In this document: positions 1-5,987 of the stretch, piece after piece | Layout: each line of letters opens with the position of its first letter | Position numbering within the stretch: the stretch's first letter is position 1 | Assembly: GCA_947628685.1 (NCBI GenBank) | Contig: CANRAT010000059.1 | Span: forward strand, 1 to 7,522 | From: an uncultured Bacilli bacterium | Lineage (GTDB): Bacteria; Bacillota_I; Bacilli_A; RF39; UBA660 | Direction: 5' to 3' | Length of the DNA: 7,522 nt | Position numbers and translations under genes: made by a program | Notes under the pieces: generated by a model | Databases searched by the model: none | Seen by the model: only the letters and a program-made list of their open reading frames with translations | What the model was told of the DNA's origin: nothing

Positions 1-72
<72 letters not shown>

Positions 73-183
73 AAAATTACTTATTTTATTTGAATTTGAA
101 TTGTTCTTTCCTAACTATTAGTGAATTGACATTTTGCTCAGTTTTCAAAGATCATTCTTGCCCTTTTTGTGAAGAGCAAATTC
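73..183 (-). other. 16S rRNA leader (external transcribed spacer)
   Basis: Untranslated leader between the promoter nearest the 16S gene (P1) and the mature 16S end. It holds a boxA antitermination signal (140-154) and a 7-base inverted repeat, TTTGCTC at 133-139 with GAGCAAA at 174-180, enclosing the boxA. In other bacteria such leaders pair with sequence downstream of 16S to make the RNase III processing stem; the partner would be outside this window. No ORF of note lies here. Confidence 0.7.
140..154 (-). promoter_or_regulatory. boxA-type rRNA antitermination signal
   Basis: Reads TGATCTTTGAAAACT on the transcribed strand, very close to the boxA of Bacillus rrn leaders (TGTTCTTTGAAAACT), where NusB/NusE bind the nascent RNA and protect rRNA transcription from premature termination. 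It lies between promoter P1 and the 16S gene, the expected position. A second looser match, TGCTCTTCAC, occurs just upstream at about 168-177. Confidence 0.75.
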
Positions 184-212
184 AGTATATCAAATTGGAA
201 TAATAAAGTCAA
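184..212 (-). promoter_or_regulatory. rrn promoter P1 (nearest the 16S gene)
   Basis: The -35 box TTGACT (207-212) and -10 box TATACT (184-189) are separated by exactly 17 bases. Transcription should start near 177, about 105 bases before mature 16S. Upstream of the -35 is an A/T-tract block shared with P2 that could act as an UP element. Confidence 0.85.
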
Positions 213-360
213 TACCTTTTTTGAAAAAATATTATTTTTTTCCAACTTGACATTTTCGTTTACGAATGTGTGAATTAACATCAATCGACATTACTTCCAA
301 CAACGTGCTACTAATATAACAAATTTTAAAGTTAAAGTCAATACCTTTTTTTGAAAAAAA
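205..360. repeat. Direct repeat duplicating the rrn promoter -35/UP region
   Basis: Plus-strand bases 205-230 and 334-360 are near-identical: AAAGTCAATACC, then a T-run, G, then an A-run. The two copies differ by the length of the T-run (6 versus 7). Each contains the -35 box of an rrn promoter (P1, P2). A shorter partial match of about 12 bases, GTGAATTRACAT, also recurs in the two leaders at 121-132 and 270-281. Confidence 0.7.
313..341 (-). promoter_or_regulatory. rrn promoter P2
   Basis: The -35 box TTGACT (336-341) and -10 box TATATT (313-318) have a 17-base spacer. The predicted start is near 306. The bases around and upstream of the -35 repeat those at P1 almost exactly (334-360 versus 205-230, differing by one T in a T-run), indicating promoter duplication. 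Confidence 0.82.
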
Positions 361-415
361 TTCAAAAATTTAAATTTGCTAAATCTTAGTGCACTTTTTC
401 TCGAAAACGCCTAAT

Positions 416-444
416 ACTATATCAGACAAAAAAAAGAAAGTCAA
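416..444 (-). promoter_or_regulatory. rrn promoter P3 (farthest from the 16S gene)
   Basis: The -35 box TTGACT (439-444) and -10 box TATAGT (416-421) again have a 17-base spacer. The predicted start is near 409. The region upstream (445-490) is almost pure A/T and contains two copies of AAATGTTAAAA, consistent with an UP element for RNA polymerase alpha. It shares the TATTGACTTT core with P1 and P2 but not the longer flanking repeat. Confidence 0.78.
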
Positions 445-505
445 TACTAAATTTTAACATTTTTTATTTTTAACATTTCTTTTACATTTTATTATATTCA
501 CTATC

Positions 506-1060
506 TTAATTAAAATTACTATTTTCTGATTCTTTTTTCAAACTTAAATACAAATCTAAATATTCTTTATTCTTTTGCTCATCAAACATAACTGCTCCTG
601 ATTTATAGTCCTTAATAAGTTCCTTTAATGCATTATTAATTACTATATCTAATTCTTCGGAATAATTCATTTTATTTTTGTGATAATCATATTCTAGTTT
701 ATCTAAAATTTTATATTCGCCTTTTGGAAATATTCTAAGATCTAAATCATAATCTATATATTTAATTGTATTTTCTTCTATTATAAATGGGGTTGCTATA
801 TTGCAATAGTAGTATATGCCATCTTTTTTCATTTGAGCAATTACGTTATACCATTTATTTTTAAAGAAATACATAATAGCAGGTTCTTTAGTTCTCCAAG
901 TTGTACCCTCAGATTCTATCACTAAAGTTTTATTATTACCAAAGACTATATAATCTTTTTTCATATCTAGTACTATTGCCTCACTCCAGGCTCTATGTAC
1001 TTTTTTGTTATGTTTGTAGCACTGAATTTCAAACTTATCTCCTATACACATGTTTTTCAA
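506..1060 (-). CDS. ntdP: Nucleoside tri-/diphosphate phosphatase, DUF402/Ntdp family
   Basis: This cytoplasmic 184-aa protein matches the Ntdp family (B. subtilis YgaC type), which hydrolyses nucleoside tri- and diphosphates with divalent metal. Family hallmarks occur in order: KHNKKVHRAW at 16-25, ESEGTTWRTKEPAI at 49-62, KWYNVIA at 69-75, YYYCNIATP at 83-91, and the acidic YIDYDLDLRIFP at 101-112 followed by LDKLEYD at 119-125, which supplies metal-binding carboxylates. The length is normal for the family; the C-terminal ~30 residues are lysine/glutamate-rich and less conserved. The start is taken as TTG because an AGGTGA site (1066-1071) sits six bases before it; the in-frame ATG three codons later would be 15 bases away. 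It is monocistronic, with an extended -10 just upstream. No clear terminator separates it from the rrn promoters downstream. Assignment to the family is strong; the exact substrate is inferred. Confidence 0.9.
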   Translation of the reverse strand: MKNMCIGDKFEIQCYKHNKKVHRAWSEAIVLDMKKDYIVFGNNKTLVIESEGTTWRTKEPAIMYFFKNKWYNVIAQMKKDGIYYYCNIATPFIIEENTIKYIDYDLDLRIFPKGEYKILDKLEYDYHKNKMNYSEELDIVINNALKELIKDYKSGAVMFDEQKNKEYLDLYLSLKKESENSNFN

Positions 1061-1078
1061 CTCAAATCACCTATAACA

Positions 1079-1089
1079 ATTATATCACA
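1079..1089 (-). promoter_or_regulatory. Extended -10 promoter of the ntdP-like gene
   Basis: A perfect TATAAT (1079-1084) is preceded by TGA, giving an extended -10 (TGNTATAAT). No good -35 is found 16-19 bases upstream, which fits an extended -10 promoter. The predicted start near 1072 abuts the AGGTGA ribosome site at 1066-1071, so the leader would be about 12 bases. Confidence 0.65.
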
Positions 1090-1192
1090 TTTTAAATCAT
1101 TTAAAAAGGGTAAGAAAATTAATGAGTAAATGTTTGTAAATATATTTTGCTTATTTTTTTATATTTTTTACCAAGCACTTTCCTAGTATATG

Positions 1193-1241
1193 AAAAAATT
1201 GATATAAAAATTAAAGTAATTTTAATCTATATCAATTTTTT
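1193..1241 (-). terminator. Intrinsic terminator of ctpA, overlapping its stop codon
   Basis: A long AT-only hairpin. The outer arms AAAAAATTGATATA (1193-1206) and TATATCAATTTTTT (1228-1241) are a perfect 14-bp inverted repeat; an inner AAAATTA/TAATTTT (1207-1213/1217-1223) adds 7 bp with a 3-base loop, leaving a 4-base bulge. The T-run at the end of the downstream arm on the minus strand serves as the U-tract. The ctpA TAA (1240-1242) lies at the base of the stem. The remaining bases 1090-1192 hold nothing else I can support. Confidence 0.7.
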
Positions 1242-2472
1242 ATTTTTCTTTAATATAATTAAGGGCTGCATTAAGTTGTGTATCATCTTTTACATCATAA
1301 GTTTCATAATACTTATCACTTAATTCTTGCTCTATATCTGGAGTTATTCCTTCTGTTGAATTAATCCAGTTACCTTTTGGAGTTAACCACTTTTTTACTG
1401 TTATTTTATATTGTGTTCCATCAGATAGTGTTACAAGTTTCTGAACAGTGCCTTTTCCATACGTCTTTTTACCTATTAAAACAGAATTCAAATTTTCTTT
1501 TAAGCCTGCTATTAGTACCTCAGATGCAGACGCACTCGCCTCATCAGCGAGAAGCACTATTTCATAGTTCTTATTATCGCTACCATTCCCATAGGTATAA
1601 CTTATCTTACCATTTTGTTCAAAACCATACATTATTTGAGAACTGTTTAAAAACAAATCTAGTATAGAATCTACTGCTGTTAAATGTCCTCCTGTATTAC
1701 CTCTTACATCTAATATAAGATAATCAATTTTCTCTTTTTCTAAATTTTCTAATTCTTCCTTAAATTGTTCATATGTATTATTTGCAAATATTCCTATATA
1801 TATATACCCTATTTTTTTACCATTTTCTTCATACATATCTGATGCTACCGAAGTAAGAATTACAGTTTCTTTATTTAAGGTTATTTCTAGTTGTTCATCA
1901 TCTCTTATTATCTTTAATATGTGTGTACTATCTTCACTACTTTTTATTAGCGAACTAACCTCACTTGCAGTAAGGCTACTAACGCTTGTATCATCAACTG
2001 AAACAATCATATCGCCTGGTTTTAATCCTGCACTAAATGCCGGCGAATTTTTAAATACTGTAGTAACTAACATATAACCTGTTTTTTCATCTTTTAAAAT
2101 TTGAATCCCTAGGCCTTTATAACTTCCATTTAGTTGAGTTGAAAAATTATCTGCCTCTTCTTCATCAAAATACATTGAATATGGATCATCTAAAGACTCC
2201 ATCATACCTGCTATCGCACTATTAATTAATTTTTCTTGGTCTACTTCTTCGTAATAGTTATTAGTAATAAATTCATAGTTATCTATAAATTTATTTATAT
2301 ACTTATTATTTACTCTATTTATATTTTTAATAGGATTACCATTTTTAAATAACGTTCCTATTGATAAACCTATAATTAGAGCAATTAATACAAGTAATAT
2401 TGTTTCCCTTGATGAAAAAACTTTACTATTGATTTTTTTTGATTTATTTGTATCATTTTCAAAATTATCCAT
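1240..2472 (-). CDS. ctpA: C-terminal processing protease, S41 family (CtpA/CtpB type)
   Basis: A 410-aa serine protease that cleaves exposed C-terminal regions of secreted or membrane proteins outside the membrane. Order of parts: short lysine-rich cytoplasmic N-terminus, one membrane anchor (about 23-42), helical N-terminal region with the family motif DDPYSMYFD (95-103), PDZ domain (about 112-200, starting YKGLGIQI and containing SAGLKPGD), then the peptidase core with YLILDVRGNTGG (251-262). The catalytic Ser315 in SASASE, Lys340 in YGKGTVQ and Gln344 have the same spacing as the E. coli Prc triad (S+25, K+4), so the enzyme should be active. The C-terminus lacks an obvious peptidoglycan-binding domain. 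The ATG is preceded by AGGACGGT (8 bases away). It is transcribed alone from a consensus promoter. The symbol follows the common Firmicutes name; the orthology group (CtpA or CtpB) is not resolved. Confidence 0.95.
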   Translation of the reverse strand: MDNFENDTNKSKKINSKVFSSRETILLVLIALIIGLSIGTLFKNGNPIKNINRVNNKYINKFIDNYEFITNNYYEEVDQEKLINSAIAGMMESLDDPYSMYFDEEEADNFSTQLNGSYKGLGIQILKDEKTGYMLVTTVFKNSPAFSAGLKPGDMIVSVDDTSVSSLTASEVSSLIKSSEDSTHILKIIRDDEQLEITLNKETVILTSVASDMYEENGKKIGYIYIGIFANNTYEQFKEELENLEKEKIDYLILDVRGNTGGHLTAVDSILDLFLNSSQIMYGFEQNGKISYTYGNGSDNKNYEIVLLADEASASASEVLIAGLKENLNSVLIGKKTYGKGTVQKLVTLSDGTQYKITVKKWLTPKGNWINSTEGITPDIEQELSDKYYETYDVKDDTQLNAALNYIKEK

Positions 2473-2493
2473 GAATATCTACCGTCCTATTAA

Positions 2494-2522
2494 ACTATAT
2501 CATATATATAATACAATGTCAA
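2494..2522 (-). promoter_or_regulatory. ctpA promoter
   Basis: A perfect -35 TTGACA (2517-2522), 17-base spacer and TATAGT -10 (2494-2499), the latter also preceded by TGA as in an extended -10. This is the closest match to consensus in the window outside rrn. The start is predicted near 2487, at the first bases of the AGGACGGT ribosome site (2481-2488), giving a leader of about 15 bases. Confidence 0.82.
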
Positions 2523-2566
2523 AATCTTAAATCACTATTTTTAACCTAAAAGTTGATTTTTATTTA

Positions 2567-2595
2567 TTTACAACAAATCAATTAAATTATATAAT
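2567..2595 (+). promoter_or_regulatory. Promoter of the RNHCP gene
   Basis: The -35 TTTACA (2567-2572), 17-base spacer and perfect TATAAT (2590-2595). The predicted start at about 2602 coincides with the GGTGA ribosome site (2602-2606), leaving a leader of roughly 9 bases. It is divergent from the ctpA promoter; the two -35 boxes are about 45 bases apart. Confidence 0.75.
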
Positions 2596-2610
2596 ATATG
2601 TGGTGAACTT

Positions 2611-2922
2611 ATGAAGAAATTTAATATGATTGATGAAGAATTTATTTGTGATGAATGTGGTAAAACAGTTAAAAAATTGAATTACACTGCTCGTGACCAC
2701 TGCCCATACTGCCTACATTCTAAACACGTAGATATAAACCCTGGAGATAGAAAAAATACTTGTTTAGGAATGTTAGAGCCAATTGGAATTGAAAAATTCA
2801 AAAACACATATAAAATTATTTATAAATGTAAAAAATGCGGTATGACCCATAAAAACATTATGGCTTCAGATGATGATATAGATTTAATTATAAAATTATC
2901 CGTTAATGATAAAAGTAGATAA
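2611..2922 (+). CDS. RNHCP domain protein (small zinc-ribbon protein, function unknown)
   Basis: A 103-aa cytoplasmic protein with the RNHCP domain, named for its conserved motif; here it reads ARDHCPYC (27-34), with Asp in place of the usual Asn. Cysteines come in pairs typical of zinc ribbons: C13-x2-C16 with C31-x2-C34, then C51 and C73-x2-C76 with a nearby H80. The family is widespread in bacteria without an established function; a nucleic-acid-binding role is often suspected from the zinc ribbons but is only inference. The ATG is four bases after GGTGA. It is a single-gene transcript divergent from ctpA and convergent with the acidic membrane protein gene, with which it shares a terminator. 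Confidence 0.88.
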   Translation: MKKFNMIDEEFICDECGKTVKKLNYTARDHCPYCLHSKHVDINPGDRKNTCLGMLEPIGIEKFKNTYKIIYKCKKCGMTHKNIMASDDDIDLIIKLSVNDKSR

Positions 2923-2936
2923 CATATCTACTTTTA
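2910..2936. terminator. Bidirectional terminator between convergent genes
   Basis: A perfect inverted repeat: AAAAGTAGATA (2911-2921), loop ACA, TATCTACTTTT (2925-2935), extended by one T-A pair at 2910/2936. A-runs on one side and T-runs on the other make it a terminator in both directions. Both stop codons lie within the stem: TAA of the RNHCP gene at 2920-2922 and TAA of the converging gene at 2934-2936. Confidence 0.85.
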
Positions 2937-3458
2937 AAATTTCCAAATATCATCATCATTTGATTTAAAATCTTTTATTTTTGGTAATTCAAGATTATCT
3001 AAATCTGGAATGTCATTTACACTTACTTTTTGAGTCTTATCTAATGATAAATTTTCTATTTCATCTAATAAGTCTCCATCAATTACTTCTTTTTCAGGAA
3101 TAATTTGATTGAATTCTTCATCAAAACTGTTGAATTTAGGCTCTTCATTTGAAGGATTTATATCATCTTCAACTTTAGTTTCTTCATTTTTATAAGTATC
3201 TTTTAGTTCATTAACTGAATCATCTAAAATATTTTCTTCTTTGACATCTTCACCATTTGTTTCTACATTTTCATCAGTTTCTTTTTTTATTTCTTCTTTT
3301 GGTGGTTCAACTTTATTTGTAGTTTCACTATTTTTTTTCTTTCCTTGTCCGAAATTAGTTTTATCAGCATATCTACCTATAATAGCAAGGAGAATTATAA
3401 TTGTTCCGCCTATAATCCAAGTATAATTTGCCGTAATATACTCTAAAATTTCTGTCAT
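2934..3458 (-). CDS. Single-span membrane protein with long acidic cytoplasmic tail, unknown function
   Basis: I do not recognise this 174-aa protein. It has a short acidic N-terminus, one membrane segment at about 12-29 (WIIGGTIIILLAIIG), a basic KKK at 40-42 that predicts the tail lies in the cytoplasm, and then ~130 residues rich in Glu, Asp, Asn and Lys with low complexity. Within the tail, 107-140 (PKFNSFDEEF onwards) could form a short ordered or amphipathic stretch, and the protein ends in DDDIWKF, an aromatic tail after an acidic run that may be a docking motif. The start is well supported by AGGGAGGG seven bases upstream. It follows trmL after 62 bases with no clear terminator between, so it may be both the last gene of that operon and separately transcribed. 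An adaptor or scaffold at the membrane is possible but unproven. Confidence 0.8.
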   Translation of the reverse strand: MTEILEYITANYTWIIGGTIIILLAIIGRYADKTNFGQGKKKNSETTNKVEPPKEEIKKETDENVETNGEDVKEENILDDSVNELKDTYKNEETKVEDDINPSNEEPKFNSFDEEFNQIIPEKEVIDGDLLDEIENLSLDKTQKVSVNDIPDLDNLELPKIKDFKSNDDDIWKF

Positions 3459-3475
3459 TAATTCCCTCCCTATTC

Positions 3476-3505
3476 TTTATACATATTAATAATAACACGT
3501 TTCAA
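3476..3505 (-). promoter_or_regulatory. Promoter of the acidic-tail membrane protein gene
   Basis: The -35 TTGAAA (3500-3505), 18-base spacer, and -10 TATAAA (3476-3481). The predicted start near 3469 falls within the AGGGAGGG ribosome site (3464-3471). It lies in the 62-base gap after trmL, where I see no convincing terminator hairpin. Confidence 0.55.
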
Positions 3506-3520
3506 GGAAAAATTCAACTA

Positions 3521-4030
3521 TTATTTTAATAAGAAATCTTCACCTTTAATAGTTTCTACTTTAGATAAGTTAGGATAGTCCTGTTGCCTTAGTACTTCAA
3601 ATAATACTAATGCGACACAATTTGACAGATTTAAAGCCCTAATATTTGAATTAGTTGGAATTCTTAAGCATCTATCTAAATTATTCTTTAAAATCTCTTT
3701 TGGAATTCCCGTACTTTCTTTACCAAATATAAGATAAATATTTTTTTCTTTATCACTAAAATCTACAGAACTATGTGGTTTTTTCCCGTATCTCGTTAAA
3801 TAATAAAATTCACCATCTTTATTTTTATTTAAAAAATCATCAAAATCTTCATATACACTATAATCACAATACTCTATATAATTAACTCCACTTCTTTTTA
3901 TAGATTTATCACTAAGTGAAAAACCTAATGGCTTTATTAAGTGAAGATGTGCATAAGTACCCGCACAAGTTCTCATTATATTCCCTGTATTTTGTGGTAT
4001 CTCTGGCTCATATAAAACTATATTAATCAT
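3521..4030 (-). CDS. trmL: tRNA (cytidine(34)/uridine(34)-2'-O)-methyltransferase TrmL
   Basis: A 169-aa SPOUT-class (trefoil-knot) methyltransferase of the YibK/CspR/TrmL group, which uses S-adenosylmethionine to 2'-O-methylate the wobble nucleotide of certain leucine tRNAs. The whole family pattern is present: PEIPQNTGNIMRTC at 9-22 (SPOUT motif 1), LIKPLGF at 31-37, IFGKESTGIP at 101-110 (motif 2) and RIP followed by NIRALNLSNCVALVLFE from 129 (motif 3, the knot and cofactor site). Length is typical. Its ATG overlaps the stop of the preceding gene as ATGA and has GAGGT six bases upstream, so its translation is probably coupled to the thioredoxin-like gene. Assignment is strong; the exact tRNA targets are from family knowledge. 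Confidence 0.95.
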   Translation of the reverse strand: MINIVLYEPEIPQNTGNIMRTCAGTYAHLHLIKPLGFSLSDKSIKRSGVNYIEYCDYSVYEDFDDFLNKNKDGEFYYLTRYGKKPHSSVDFSDKEKNIYLIFGKESTGIPKEILKNNLDRCLRIPTNSNIRALNLSNCVALVLFEVLRQQDYPNLSKVETIKGEDFLLK

Positions 4031-4491
4031 TTAAATACCTCGTAATCTATGATGGTATCTATATTTGAATCTTGTAATACTGATGTAGTTTTAATAACTT
4101 TTTTATCGACTACTACTATTATTATAGGACAATTTTTTAGATTTATATTTATTTCGTAATCATTTTTTAATTTTTCTAAAAAATCGTTATTTATATCATT
4201 TTTATCTATGTATACTAAATTTGATTTTAAATTTAATTCATTTAATTTATTTTCAAACTTACTTTCAAATGGACTATTTGATAAATCATACTTATCTGAT
4301 ATATAAATTATCAAGTCTGAATTATCTACCATATATTGTTCAAATTCATTTGGCAATATTTTATTTGAATAAATATAAAAATCTGAAACTTGTCTATCTT
4401 TATTTATATATATATTAGATAAAAAGAGTGTTAATAAAACTGTGAATAAAATTAATACTATTAATATTAAATAATTTTTTCTTCTTATCAT
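4027..4491 (-). CDS. Membrane-anchored thioredoxin-like protein lacking a CxxC
   Basis: A 154-aa protein with a basic N-terminus (MIRRKN) and one membrane segment at about 7-28, so the rest should lie outside the cell membrane. The exported part reads like a thioredoxin fold: a strand DLIIYIS (59-65), a helix from about 75, a second strand NLVYID (91-96), a helix, then NCPIIIVVVDKKVIKT (120-135), which resembles the cis-proline loop and hairpin (PTlivf-xGkvv) of thioredoxins. The place where CxxC should be reads DLSNSPFES (69-77), without cysteines; the only Cys is C121 next to the presumed cis-proline P122. A redox role is therefore doubtful and binding or chaperone roles are open. AAGGAGA precedes the ATG by four bases. 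Only 12 bases separate it from the AAA+ gene, and it overlaps trmL by ATGA. The fold assignment is inference from pattern only. Confidence 0.75.
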   Translation of the reverse strand: MIRRKNYLILIVLILFTVLLTLFLSNIYINKDRQVSDFYIYSNKILPNEFEQYMVDNSDLIIYISDKYDLSNSPFESKFENKLNELNLKSNLVYIDKNDINNDFLEKLKNDYEININLKNCPIIIVVVDKKVIKTTSVLQDSNIDTIIDYEVFK

Positions 4492-4503
4492 GATTTCTCC
4501 TTA

Positions 4504-5463
4504 TTAATTACTATAATAATCTTGTGTATTTATCTCATTTATACTGACATCTGGAAGTATTATTCCATCACTTTTTGCTACATCTTTAAATTTTGCTTTA
4601 AAGGCTTCTAATTCTCTTATTATAGAGTCTGGATAAATTCTTTTACTTGTTTTTATTGCATTATAAACATCTAGTATTGTAACAAATTGTCTATTTTGAA
4701 AAAGTGCTTGAGAAAATGCTTGTGTGAGTACTGAAAGCGCTATATCTGGATACATTGCTCCAAGTCCATATACTCTTTTATATTCACTTGTTGCGCTTAC
4801 AATTGATTCTAAAATCATTCTTGTTACATACTCATTATACTTAAATTTTATTCCTGTGTTTTTTTCAATCTTTGGTAAACTTCTAAATAATATTTCAATT
4901 GTTGTTTGGTAATTTGGCTCTTGTACATCTATACGTTCAAATCTTCTTAAAAATGCTCTATCTCTTACAATATATGTATTATATTCTATATCTGTAGTCG
5001 CACCTATTAATTTTACTGCTCCTCTATCTATAGCAGGTTTAAGTATATTTGCAAGGTCCATTGAAAATTCACTATTATTTCCTATTAATGTATGAATCTC
5101 ATCAATAAATAGAATTGTTTTAGAAACTTTTTTTAATTCCTCTACAAGTAGAGTTACTATCATTTCTTCCTTGCCATTAATACTAATTTTACCAATTAAT
5201 GAAGATGAATTTAACTTTATTACTCTATATCCTTGTAGTGCAACAGGGACATTATTACTTAATATTCTATATGCTAAGCCTTCTACTATAGCAGTTTTAC
5301 CAACACCAGCCTTACCTATTAAAAGTGCTGATTTCTCTGGTGTTAGAAGAGTTATCATAAGTTTTTTTAATTCTTCATCTCTTGCTATAGCAGGGTCTGT
5401 TACATATTGTTTAAGCGTTAAATCTTCACCATAGTTTTTTAATATACTAAAGTTTATATCCAT
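4504..5463 (-). CDS. Stand-alone Clp-type (D1) AAA+ ATPase
   Basis: A 319-aa ATPase closely resembling the first AAA+ module (D1) of ClpA/ClpB/ClpC. Walker A GKAGVGKT (50-57) continues with AIVEGLA as in Clp D1; Walker B is ILFIDEIHTLIG (117-128) with catalytic D121/E122; sensor 1 lies in IGATT (153-157); arginine fingers are R173-R174 in FLRRFE. The small alpha-helical lid follows, with YPDIALSVL (238-246) in place of the Clp PDKAIDLL. Missing are the N-terminal substrate-binding repeats, the middle domain, the D2 ATPase and any ClpP-binding loop, so it cannot be an ordinary Clp unfoldase. The pore-loop region (GKISINGKEE, 91-100) differs from the Clp consensus. The C-terminal ~40 residues are unlike Clp. 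It is the first gene of a run with the thioredoxin-like gene and trmL. Ring assembly and ATP hydrolysis are expected; the substrate is unknown. The ribosome site is weak (AAAGG, 11 bases before ATG). Confidence 0.9.
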   Translation of the reverse strand: MDINFSILKNYGEDLTLKQYVTDPAIARDEELKKLMITLLTPEKSALLIGKAGVGKTAIVEGLAYRILSNNVPVALQGYRVIKLNSSSLIGKISINGKEEMIVTLLVEELKKVSKTILFIDEIHTLIGNNSEFSMDLANILKPAIDRGAVKLIGATTDIEYNTYIVRDRAFLRRFERIDVQEPNYQTTIEILFRSLPKIEKNTGIKFKYNEYVTRMILESIVSATSEYKRVYGLGAMYPDIALSVLTQAFSQALFQNRQFVTILDVYNAIKTSKRIYPDSIIRELEAFKAKFKDVAKSDGIILPDVSINEINTQDYYSN

Positions 5464-5491
5464 AATTTCACAAGCCTTTCACTACAAAATA

Positions 5492-5497
5492 ATTATA
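5492..5497 (-). promoter_or_regulatory. Candidate -10 box of the AAA+/thioredoxin-like/trmL operon
   Basis: A perfect TATAAT on the minus strand, with a predicted start near 5485 and a leader of about 21 bases. No acceptable -35 box lies 16-18 bases upstream, where the sequence is the T-run of the preceding gene's terminator. The call therefore rests on the -10 and the position only. Confidence 0.45.
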
Positions 5498-5511
5498 ACT
5501 TATTTTAAGCG

Positions 5512-5546
5512 AAAAAAAAAGAGTATTTTGTCTATTTCTCTTTTTT
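5512..5546 (-). terminator. Weak intrinsic terminator of the LysM gene
   Basis: Inverted repeat AAAAAAGAG/CTCTTTTTT (5515-5523 with 5538-5546 on the plus strand) with a 14-base loop, followed on the minus strand by further T residues (nine in all, 5512-5520). The stop codon TAG (5532-5534) lies in the loop. The stem is almost all A-T and the loop long, so some read-through into the AAA+ gene is plausible. Confidence 0.5.
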
Positions 5547-5987
5547 ATGCACTACTAATTGGTCTTCTACTACAAATATTCTTTCATTTTCTTTATTAAA
5601 TGTATTAGCATCTACTCCTAGATTATTTATAATCGCATCAATTGTATCACCTTGTCTTGTTACATATACTACAACATCTTTATTTGGAACTGTTATCTCT
5701 TGATTTGGATATATGTAATCATTTTTGTTAAGTCCGTTAAGCATTAAAAGTGTATCAGGTTCTACACCATACATTTTTGCAATTGAATATATAGTATCGC
5801 CTGGTCTTACTGTATACACTTCAAAAACTTGATTAGATGCTTTAGGTACTATAATAAGGCTACCTACAACAAGGTCTGAATCATTATTAAAGCCATTTAA
5901 ACTTTTTATTGTATCAGATGTAGAATTAGTCTTCCTTGCAATACCATCGATAGTATCACCATACTCAACTTGGTATATTGTATACAT
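5532..5987 (-). CDS. Triple-LysM protein without a signal peptide
   Basis: A 151-aa protein made almost entirely of three LysM domains, at about 2-48, 56-101 and 105-147, each with the GDTI signature (10-13, 63-66, 113-116) and the first two ending in the IxVP strand (IIVP, ITVP). LysM binds N-acetylglucosamine-containing glycans such as peptidoglycan. The third repeat is the most divergent and lacks the final proline. Translation starts directly with the first domain (MYTIYQVEYGD), supported by AGAGGTGA five bases upstream, and no export signal or membrane segment precedes it, so how it would reach the cell wall is unclear. Forespore or spore-coat LysM proteins act from the cytoplasmic side in spore formers, but nothing here shows sporulation. 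No catalytic domain is attached. It is divergent from the 101-aa gene across an 87-base gap. Confidence 0.9.
   Translation of the reverse strand: MYTIYQVEYGDTIDGIARKTNSTSDTIKSLNGFNNDSDLVVGSLIIVPKASNQVFEVYTVRPGDTIYSIAKMYGVEPDTLLMLNGLNKNDYIYPNQEITVPNKDVVVYVTRQGDTIDAIINNLGVDANTFNKENERIFVVEDQLVVHKKEK

Noticed and set aside
346..370. Inverted repeat TTTTTGAA/TTCAAAAA (348-355 and 361-368) upstream of rrn promoter P2
   Set aside because: It consists only of A/T tracts overlapping the P1/P2 repeat and UP-like region. In this composition such repeats arise easily, and a terminator between tandem rrn promoters would make little sense.
1085..1192. Possible small gene or upstream -35 (TTTACA at 1135-1140, minus) between ctpA and the ntdP-like gene
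   Set aside because: No -10 box follows at a workable distance, and the only small open frames are a handful of codons without ribosome sites.
3459..3520. Terminator after trmL (ATTATTTTAAT palindrome near 3520-3530)
   Set aside because: The stem is five A-T pairs with a two-base loop and cannot act as a terminator; the gap is better explained as holding the next gene's promoter.
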